A stretch of 12,436 nt of DNA from Xanthomarina sp035306605 (GTDB lineage Bacteria > Bacteroidota > Bacteroidia > Flavobacteriales > Flavobacteriaceae). Where the stretch lies: the NCBI GenBank assembly GCA_035306605.1, contig DATGNR010000058.1; one strand, written 5' to 3'. Of the stretch, positions 6,500 through 12,436 are shown piece by piece. Each line of letters opens with the position of its first letter. Positions within the stretch are counted from its first letter, which is position 1. The position numbers and the translations under genes are program-made. A model generated the notes under the pieces. The model was given only the letters and a program-made list of their open reading frames with translations. It did no database searches and had not been told where the DNA came from.

Positions 6500-8416
6500 T
6501 TATTCTTCAATATCCGAAATTATAATAAATTTCGAACGTCTATTTTCTTGATGTTCTTCTTCTGTACATTTTACTCCATTAGAACACTTGTTAACTAGTT
6601 GGCTTTCTCCATAGCCTATAGCACTTTCAATTCTGTGTTTAGCAATATTTCTAGAGTATAGATACTCTCTTGTAGATTTAGCTCTTCTATCTGAAAGTTT
6701 CATGTTGTAGCTATCAGAGCCACGACTATCTGTATGTGATTCAATCTTGATAACCATATTTGGATGTTCTCTCATAACTGATACAATGTTTTCTAGCTCG
6801 TAGGCTGCATCAGGTCTAATATCCCATTTGTCAAAGTTGAAGAAAATAGGGTTAATTACAATTTCGTTATAGTTAATTAATGGGATTAATGATAAGTCAC
6901 CATTATGTACTTTGTCTGGTTCATTTGTTGTTTTCAGAGTAATTAAAGCATCTTTATAATCTGGTTTGCTTCCAAGTATTTTATATGTCTGATCACAATC
7001 AAGGTTGAAGGCATATTGACCCAATTCGTCAGTAGTGACTTCTTCAATAATTTTACCAGATTCATCTATAAGTTGTACGGTTGTTAGAGGGAGGGGTTCT
7101 AAAGTTTTACTGTTTCTAGCAATACCTTCAACTTTCTGTTTACATTCATAAATGTTAAATTGATAAATGTCGTCGCTACCTATCCCATCATGTCTGTTAG
7201 ATGAAAAGTATCCTTCCTTGGTATCTGAATTAATAAAGAAAGCAAAATCATCGTATCCACTGTTATAGGGTGCACCTAAATTTATGGCTTCCGCATTTTC
7301 ATCTTTTATATAATCCGATTTGAAGATATCTAATAAGCCAAGGTTTAAAAAACCATCGGAAGAAAAATAAAGCGTACTGTCTTTTGCTACAAACGGAAAA
7401 CCTTCACGACCTTCTGTATTAATTTTTGATCCTAAATTTTTAACTTCGCCATAGGTTCCATCACTATTTATTGCTACTTTATATAGGTCTGTTTGACCGT
7501 ATCCACCTTCACGATCTGAGGTAAAAAATAACGTTTTATTATCAGGGCTTAAAGCAGGGTGATAAGTAGAAAAAGAGTCGTTATTGAATGGTAATTCTGT
7601 AATGTTAGACCAAGTACTATCCACTAAAGTAGCTTTGTAGATTTTTAACTGAACAGTTCCTTCCTTATCCATTTTAGCTCTATTTCTTTTTCCAACGTTC
7701 ATTCTTGAAAAATACATCGTGCTGCCATCGTTTGTTAAAACCGCATCTGCTGTATGTACATCCTTTCTATGAGCTCCATCAAAATTTATTTTTTTAATAT
7801 CTGAAATTTCCTGTGCCCCATCTTTTGTAGAGATAGTTCCTTGGTAAAGGTCTAAATAAGGCTCGTTATTCCATTTATAAATTTTATTGTTAGTATTTCT
7901 AGAAGAAGCAAAGTAAATAGTGTTTTCATGAATAAAACCTCCGTAATCTGAATAGTTCGAGTTTATAGGAAGATTATTCACAGTAACTAAAGTGCCTTTA
8001 GTAGAAGCTAATTTTTCATATAAATGCAAATTGTTTGAATCGGCTTTTTCAGATCTACTATCATTGTTTTGCTTAGATTTGAATGTCGTCAACCAAGTAT
8101 CCGCAACTTCATAGTTTCCTAAGCTACGTTGTGTTTGAATGTACTTATAGATGTATTCAGGTTCAACATCCGAATATTTTTCAAGTGCTTTGCCATACCA
8201 TATAGCTGCTTGTTCTGAATCGGAATTATTGTAATAACAATCACCTAATCTAGTTAGTATGTGTTTACTGTCCTTTCCTTTGTCTACAGCTTCTTTATAT
8301 AATTCAGCAGCTTTTAAATAGGCATAGTTGTCAAAAAACTTGTCTGCCACTTTTTCTTGAGAAAAAATGAAAGCACTAGTTAATACGATTATTGTGAATA
8401 TGACTCTTGTTTTCAT
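6500..8416 (-). CDS. PorE-like OmpA-family protein (TPR, PD40, CRD, OmpA)
   Basis: This 638-residue exported protein has a signal peptide at about residues 1-19 (cleavage near FSQ). TPR-like helices follow (about 20-120), then PD40 beta-propeller repeats (about 150-420) with blocks such as PALSPDNKTLFFTSDREGG and TLYFSSDG. A carboxypeptidase-regulatory-like domain is at about 428-500, and an OmpA peptidoglycan-binding domain runs from about 522 to the end. The OmpA domain shows SHTDSRG and N-x2-LSDRRA, where Asp563 and Arg578 are the likely diaminopimelate contacts. This domain order is that of PorE, a type IX secretion component of Porphyromonas that binds peptidoglycan and works with PorP. 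The gene begins 12 bases after the PorP/SprF-like gene, so it is the last gene of that operon. It may be a dedicated paralogue rather than the core PorE. Confidence 0.9.
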   Translation of the reverse strand: MKTRVIFTIIVLTSAFIFSQEKVADKFFDNYAYLKAAELYKEAVDKGKDSKHILTRLGDCYYNNSDSEQAAIWYGKALEKYSDVEPEYIYKYIQTQRSLGNYEVADTWLTTFKSKQNNDSRSEKADSNNLHLYEKLASTKGTLVTVNNLPINSNYSDYGGFIHENTIYFASSRNTNNKIYKWNNEPYLDLYQGTISTKDGAQEISDIKKINFDGAHRKDVHTADAVLTNDGSTMYFSRMNVGKRNRAKMDKEGTVQLKIYKATLVDSTWSNITELPFNNDSFSTYHPALSPDNKTLFFTSDREGGYGQTDLYKVAINSDGTYGEVKNLGSKINTEGREGFPFVAKDSTLYFSSDGFLNLGLLDIFKSDYIKDENAEAINLGAPYNSGYDDFAFFINSDTKEGYFSSNRHDGIGSDDIYQFNIYECKQKVEGIARNSKTLEPLPLTTVQLIDESGKIIEEVTTDELGQYAFNLDCDQTYKILGSKPDYKDALITLKTTNEPDKVHNGDLSLIPLINYNEIVINPIFFNFDKWDIRPDAAYELENIVSVMREHPNMVIKIESHTDSRGSDSYNMKLSDRRAKSTREYLYSRNIAKHRIESAIGYGESQLVNKCSNGVKCTEEEHQENRRSKFIIISDIEE

Positions 8417-8428
8417 ACTGAAATGTTT

Positions 8429-9355
8429 TTAGAAGTATCTAGGTGATTTAATTCTTTTAGGTTTGAACAATTCGAACATAACTAAAATCTCATGTGTTCC
8501 CCCAGTATAGCTGTTAAGGTCTGATAATGGGTATTCGTAAGCGTAGCCAATTCGGAATTCTTTAGAAACTTGAAAGTCTACTAAGCCGGCTAGGGCAGAG
8601 GTGTTTTCGTCGATTCTATATCCTCCTCCAAGCCAAAGTTTTTCGTAGAACAAGAAGTTAGCTGTTAAATCAAAGGAAATAGGTGCTCCATTGGTGGCTT
8701 TTACTAAAAATGCAGGTTTTAATTTGGTGTTTTCGCTAAGTGTGAAAACATAACCTCCAGTAAAATAATAACTAACACGCTCTAAAGCTGCAATGTCTTG
8801 ATTGTTTTTTCCTTTAGTGTAATCTGTATTTAGAATTCTTGGTGCAGAAAGCCCTAAATACCACATTTGAGAATGCCAATATAAACCCGCTCCAATGTTT
8901 GGACTCCAGCGGTCTTCAACACCATAAATGTTTGGATCTTGCCCGCTAGGATCTATTGCGTTTCTATCTAAACTATAACCTGTTAAACCACCTTTTAAGC
9001 CGAAGGAAAGTTTCGTGTTTTCCCCTGTTTGAACGGTGTACGAGAAGTCTCCATATAAATAAGAAAATCGTTCGTCTCCAAGTTTGTCGTTAATAAAGGA
9101 TAGTCCCAATCCAATTTTTTCATTCCTTAAAGGTGAATTAACAGATAAGGTTTGAGTAATTGGTCCACCATCGAATCCAACCCATTGGCTTCTATGTAAG
9201 CCAACTACACTTAAAGTTTCTCTACTTCCAGCATATGCCGGATTTATAGAAATGGTGTTATACATGTATTGGGTAAACTGTGGCATTTGTTGAGCAATTC
9301 CAACTGTACTGCTCAATATTGCCAATGTAACTATATAATGTTTAATAGATTTCAT
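8429..9355 (-). CDS. PorP/SprF family type IX secretion outer membrane protein
   Basis: The 308-residue precursor has a signal peptide (about 1-21, cleavage after GIA). The mature start QQMPQFTQYMYNTISINPAY, followed soon by GLHRSQWVGFDGGP, is the hallmark of PorP/SprF proteins. The remainder alternates short strands with aromatic ends, as expected for an outer membrane beta-barrel, and ends in a strand near EILVMFELFKP. In Flavobacterium johnsoniae, SprF is encoded beside the gliding adhesin SprB and is needed for its export. Here the gene starts 11 bases after a repetitive T9SS adhesin and 12 bases before a PorE-like gene, so it is most likely the partner of that adhesin. I avoid the symbol sprF because several paralogues per genome are usual. 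Confidence 0.93.
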   Translation of the reverse strand: MKSIKHYIVTLAILSSTVGIAQQMPQFTQYMYNTISINPAYAGSRETLSVVGLHRSQWVGFDGGPITQTLSVNSPLRNEKIGLGLSFINDKLGDERFSYLYGDFSYTVQTGENTKLSFGLKGGLTGYSLDRNAIDPSGQDPNIYGVEDRWSPNIGAGLYWHSQMWYLGLSAPRILNTDYTKGKNNQDIAALERVSYYFTGGYVFTLSENTKLKPAFLVKATNGAPISFDLTANFLFYEKLWLGGGYRIDENTSALAGLVDFQVSKEFRIGYAYEYPLSDLNSYTGGTHEILVMFELFKPKRIKSPRYF

Positions 9356-9366
9356 AGGTTATAGTT

Positions 9367-12300
9367 TTATTTGGTTCCTACGTAGATGTATCCTGTGAAA
9401 GGTTTTAATCCACTATTTTTTAAAGTTAGAATATAATAGTATGTTCCGTTTGGTACTTTATCTGCATTTCCAACAGATCCTTTAGAAGTTGTACCATTCC
9501 AATCGTTTTTGTAGTCGCCTGATTCATATATCATTGCACCCCAACGGTTGAATATTTTAACATCCATTACAAATCCACAAGATTCAACTCCAGTTACTTC
9601 AAAGTATTCGTTCCATTGGTCTCCGTTTGGAGTAACTGCTTTAGAAATGACAACAGCTTCTGTACCACAATCTAAAACAACGCAATCGTCATTTATATTT
9701 AGGGTTACTTCTGTTGTAATTAAACAGCCATTGTCAGCTACTGTATAATTAAATACATAGTTTCCAAGTTCTACTGTTAGAGGATCAAAATACTGACCAT
9801 TTAAAGTTGCATTTCCTGATACCACCATCCAAGTACCTGTGGTGTCTGAACCTTGGTAGTAATCGAATAGGTCAATTACTCCATCTTCAGTACATCTACT
9901 GTCATTTTCTAAAAGAACAGTATCAGTCATGTTTACATAAACAATTTGAGAAGCAGTTCCAATATTACCACAGCTGTCACTAAATTCCCATGTCCAGATG
10001 ATTTCGTAATCATTATTAGTTCCGTCAAATGAATTGTCTTCGTTAAAATGAGTTATTGTTATTTCATTTGAACAATCCTCAAAAACTAAGGTTGGAATCT
10101 CTGGGATAACATCACAACTTACTGTAATATCAGAAAGGTCGTTTGTTACTACAGGAGCGGTTGTATCACTTACAGTGATTGTTTGAGATACAGAAGAACT
10201 GTTATCACAAGCATCAGTGAATGTCCAAGTACGTGTAATTGTTACGTTACAAGGATCTGTGTTGTCAGTTACTTCCGAAACCACACCTTGAATTTCACCA
10301 GCACAGTTGTCCATAGCCATTAGTACTTCAGCAGCAGGAACTTCGTCCATACATTCTACAGTCATATCTGTAGGAGCAGCAGGTGCTTCAGGAGCAGTTG
10401 TATCACTTACAGTGATTGTTTGAGATACAGAAGAACTGTTATCACAAGCATCAGTGAATGTCCAAGTACGCGTAATTGTTACGTTACAAGGATCTGTATT
10501 GTCAGTTATTTCCGAAACCACACCTTGAATTTCACCAGCACAGTTGTCCATTGCCATTAGGACTTCTGCAGCAGGAACTTCGTCCATACATTCTACAGTC
10601 ATATCTGCAGGAGCAGCAGGTGCTTCAGGAGCAGTTGTATCACTTACAGTGATTGTTTGAGATATAGAAGAACTATTATCACAAGCATCAGTGAATGTCC
10701 AAGTACGTGTAATTGTTACGTTACAAGGATCTGTGTTGTCAGTTACTTCCGAAACCACACCTTGAATTTCACCAGCACAGTTGTCCATAGCCATTAGTAC
10801 TTCTGCAGTAGGAACTTCGTCCATACATTCTACAGTCATATCTGCAGGAGCAGCAGGCGCTTCAGGAGCGATGGTGTCAACGATAGTAAAAGTTGCTGTA
10901 GTTGTGCTAAAGTTTCCACAAGCATCCGTAGCAGTAAAAGTTACATTAGCGAATCCTGTTTCTCCACATCCATCTGAAAGACCACTGAAGTTGTTAGTCC
11001 AAACGATTGAAGAACAATCGTCAGTAGCTTCAGCTCCGCCATTGTTTTGCAACCAAGCTTCTAATTCACTAACATTTCCGTTTCCATCGCATTCTACAGA
11101 TAATGGACTAGCTTCAGTAATGATAACTGGATTTATTGTATCAATAATTGAATAAGTAGCTGTAGTTGTAACTGTATTTCCACACTCATCTATCGCAGTA
11201 AAAGTAACAGATATTGGTTCAGAACAATTAGAGGCTGCTCCTCCATAATTATTTGTCCAAGTTACAATTGAACAGTTGTCTGAAATTTGTGCATAACCAT
11301 GGTTGTCTAACCAATCTTGAATTTCTCCATTATTACCAGATCCATCACACTCTACGTTAATATTATTTGCTTCCGAAATAATAGTTAAAGGTTGTATACC
11401 GTTTACTGTAAAAGTTCTTTCTATTGTAAATGGATTACATAAATCCGTTACATTATAAGTAACCGTAGTCGTACCACCTTCGCATAATAGCGGAGCAGTA
11501 GGATTTCCGTAATCTCCTGTAGCATTACAACCACCAGTAACAGTAAAGCCTTGTAACCAGGTGTTGAAGGCTGCATCAACAGCTGCTTGATCAGCGTAAT
11601 CACAAGCCTCAGAAGTCATTGCATCTGGAGCGTTAGCAACTACTGCTTCAGGAGCATTAATTGTAAATGTTCTTTCGATAGAGGTATCACCACATATATC
11701 AGAGATATTATAAGTAACCGTAGTCGTACCACCTTCGCACAATAATGGAGCAGTAGGATTTCCATAATCTCCTGTAGCATTACAACCACCAGTAACTGTG
11801 AATCCTTGTAACCAGGTGTTGAATGCTGCGTCAACAGCTGCTTGATCAGCGTAATCACAAGCCTCAGAAGTCATAGAGTCTGGTGCGTTTGTAACTACTG
11901 CTTCAGGAGCATTAATTGTAAATGTTCTTTCGATAGAGGTATCACCACAGATATCAGAGATATTATAAGTAACCGTAGTCGTACCACCTTCGCACAATAA
12001 TGGAGCAGTAGGATTTCCATAATCTCCTGTAGCATTACAACCACTAGTAACTGTGAATCCTTGTAACCAGGTGTTGAATGCTGCATCAACAGCTGCTTGA
12101 TCAGCGTAATCACAAGCTTCAGAAGTCATTGCATCTGGAGCGTTAGCAACTACTGCTTCAGGAGCATTAATTGTAAATGTTCTTTCGATAGAGGTATCTC
12201 CACAGATATCAGTAACATTATAAGTAACCGTAGTCGTACCACCTTCGCATAATAGCGGAGCAGTAGGATTTCCATAATCTCCTGTAGCATTACAACCACC

Positions 12301-12436
12301 AGTAACTGTGAATCCTTGTAACCAGGTGTTGAATGCTGCATCAACAGCTGCTTGATCAGCGTAATCACAAGCTTCAGAAGTCATTGCATCTGGAGCGTTA
12401 GCAACTACTGCTTCAGGAGCATTAATTGTAAATGTT
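9367..12436 (-). CDS. Large repetitive HYR-type adhesin with T9SS type B sorting domain (5' end outside window)
   Basis: The frame is open to the right edge, so the visible 1022 residues are the C-terminal part of a larger surface protein; the true start lies beyond the window. Order along the protein: four near-identical 85-residue modules (plus the tail of another), two 88-residue modules, three near-identical 79-residue modules, one diverged 79-residue module, a domain with GTWMVVSGNA, and a C-terminal domain of about 100 residues. That last domain has AVTPNGDQWN, VKIFNRWGAMIY, NDWNGT, VPNGTYYYILTL and a final FTGYIYVGTK, the pattern of the gliding-motility-associated type B signal for export through T9SS. 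Each module has about four cysteines and many Thr and Asp, as expected outside the cell. The position before a PorP/SprF-like gene recalls sprB-sprF. A role in adhesion or gliding is inferred. Confidence 0.93.
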   Translation of the reverse strand, partial: TFTINAPEAVVANAPDAMTSEACDYADQAAVDAAFNTWLQGFTVTGGCNATGDYGNPTAPLLCEGGTTTVTYNVTDICGDTSIERTFTINAPEAVVANAPDAMTSEACDYADQAAVDAAFNTWLQGFTVTSGCNATGDYGNPTAPLLCEGGTTTVTYNISDICGDTSIERTFTINAPEAVVTNAPDSMTSEACDYADQAAVDAAFNTWLQGFTVTGGCNATGDYGNPTAPLLCEGGTTTVTYNISDICGDTSIERTFTINAPEAVVANAPDAMTSEACDYADQAAVDAAFNTWLQGFTVTGGCNATGDYGNPTAPLLCEGGTTTVTYNVTDLCNPFTIERTFTVNGIQPLTIISEANNINVECDGSGNNGEIQDWLDNHGYAQISDNCSIVTWTNNYGGAASNCSEPISVTFTAIDECGNTVTTTATYSIIDTINPVIITEASPLSVECDGNGNVSELEAWLQNNGGAEATDDCSSIVWTNNFSGLSDGCGETGFANVTFTATDACGNFSTTTATFTIVDTIAPEAPAAPADMTVECMDEVPTAEVLMAMDNCAGEIQGVVSEVTDNTDPCNVTITRTWTFTDACDNSSSISQTITVSDTTAPEAPAAPADMTVECMDEVPAAEVLMAMDNCAGEIQGVVSEITDNTDPCNVTITRTWTFTDACDNSSSVSQTITVSDTTAPEAPAAPTDMTVECMDEVPAAEVLMAMDNCAGEIQGVVSEVTDNTDPCNVTITRTWTFTDACDNSSSVSQTITVSDTTAPVVTNDLSDITVSCDVIPEIPTLVFEDCSNEITITHFNEDNSFDGTNNDYEIIWTWEFSDSCGNIGTASQIVYVNMTDTVLLENDSRCTEDGVIDLFDYYQGSDTTGTWMVVSGNATLNGQYFDPLTVELGNYVFNYTVADNGCLITTEVTLNINDDCVVLDCGTEAVVISKAVTPNGDQWNEYFEVTGVESCGFVMDVKIFNRWGAMIYESGDYKNDWNGTTSKGSVGNADKVPNGTYYYILTLKNSGLKPFTGYIYVGTK
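9370..9669 (-). other. T9SS type B C-terminal sorting domain of the adhesin
   Basis: The last 100 residues hold the conserved blocks of this domain: S-K-AVTPNGDQWNEYFEV, then C-x-F-x-MDVKIFNRWGAMIYES, then NDWNGT, VPNGTYYYILTL and the terminal strand FTGYIYVGT. In Flavobacteria such domains direct export across the outer membrane by T9SS, and SprB-like type B cargo needs a SprF-like partner. Confidence 0.9.
9922..10158 (-). repeat. Diverged fourth copy of the 79-residue HYR module
   Basis: This segment is exactly 79 residues, like the three copies before it, and keeps ITVSC, EDC, W-x-WEFSDSCGN and the strand SQIVYV. Its sequence is far from the others, and the third module cysteine (DPC in the other copies) is replaced by a GTNND loop. 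It stands as the terminal, older unit of the array. Confidence 0.75.
10159..10869 (-). repeat. Three tandem 237-bp (79-residue) HYR modules
   Basis: Copies lie at 10633-10869, 10396-10632 and 10159-10395 with no spacer. Each starts APEAPAAP and contains MTVEC, MDNC, TDPC and FTDAC. DNA identity between neighbours is roughly 96-97 percent, well above what selection on protein alone would keep at synonymous sites. Confidence 0.93.
10870..11397 (-). repeat. Two 88-residue HYR-like modules
   Basis: Two related but clearly diverged modules (176 residues together) each carry a VECDG start, an acidic helix with a Trp-Leu pair (QDWLDN, EAWLQN), a TWTNN or VWTNN strand and FTA-x-D-x-CGN. They link the 85-residue array to the 79-residue array and share features with both. 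Confidence 0.8.
11398..12436 (-). repeat. Tandem 255-bp (85-residue) modules, four copies plus a partial one at the edge
   Basis: Copies lie at 12130-12384, 11875-12129, 11620-11874 and 11398-11619 (the last diverges after TDLC), with the tail of another at 12385-12436. Each shows SEAC, ADQAAVDAAFNTWLQGF, TGGC or TSGC, APLLC and DIC or DLC, ending in RTFTINAPEAVV. The second and third copies differ at about 10 of 255 bases. The array continues beyond the window. Confidence 0.94.

Noticed and set aside
10781..11155. 124-residue open frame on plus opposite the adhesin
   Set aside because: Antisense shadow of the adhesin modules; composition reflects the complementary Thr/Ala/Asp codons. The plus-strand frame at 9548-9748 is rejected for the same reason.
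11640..12368. Three repeated 72-residue open frames on minus
   Set aside because: They are in another frame of the 85-residue adhesin repeats and recur only because the DNA repeats; no independent coding signs.
12382..12384. ATG as the start of the adhesin
   Set aside because: The same Met lies at the same place in each 85-residue repeat and the frame stays open with repeat sequence to the window edge, so it is an internal residue.
10159..12436. CRISPR-like or non-coding satellite array
   Set aside because: Units are 237 and 255 bp, contiguous, in frame and encode clear protein modules, with no spacers.

Overview
The window is AT-rich DNA that reads as part of a chromosome from the Bacteroidota, most likely the Flavobacteriaceae. 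The support is a PorP/SprF-type protein, a C-terminal type IX secretion (T9SS) type B sorting domain, a PorE-like OmpA protein, matches to the Bacteroidota promoter element TAnnTTTG, and little use of Shine-Dalgarno sites. I see no insertion sequence, phage gene, tRNA, rRNA or CRISPR array.

Left part (1-5479), housekeeping genes. The 3' part of rpsA (ribosomal protein S1) enters from the left edge and ends at a strong terminator. A plus-strand cluster follows: pyrR, an unknown 116-residue protein overlapping pyrR, pyrB, an unknown 110-residue protein with a STAS-like pattern, and rnz (ribonuclease Z). It joins pyrimidine synthesis and its presumed regulator to tRNA 3' processing. A 17-bp-stem hairpin lies just before rnz. 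A minus-strand gene of unknown function converges on rnz, and the two stop codons overlap. It is divergent from pdxH, which makes pyridoxal phosphate.

Middle (5480-6499). A hairpin and a terminator follow pdxH. A near-consensus promoter then precedes a small CAP-domain lipoprotein gene. After it comes a 361-bp stretch without a convincing gene; it holds a perfect 16-bp direct repeat, a hairpin and a strong bidirectional terminator.

Right part (6500-12436), minus strand. Three closely spaced genes form what looks like a surface-adhesin operon, in transcription order: the 3' part of a large repetitive T9SS-exported protein, a PorP/SprF-like outer membrane protein, and a TPR-PD40-CRD-OmpA protein resembling PorE. 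The inferred model is that the adhesin is exported by T9SS, the SprF-like protein is its dedicated partner in the outer membrane, and the OmpA protein ties that partner to peptidoglycan. The adhesin runs off the right edge. It shows three kinds of HYR-like module with a shared cysteine plan. Two of these occur as near-identical tandem arrays (85-residue and 79-residue units) whose variants are shuffled between copies. This module is the most interesting part of the window, but it belongs to a known type of system; I see no clearly new system here.
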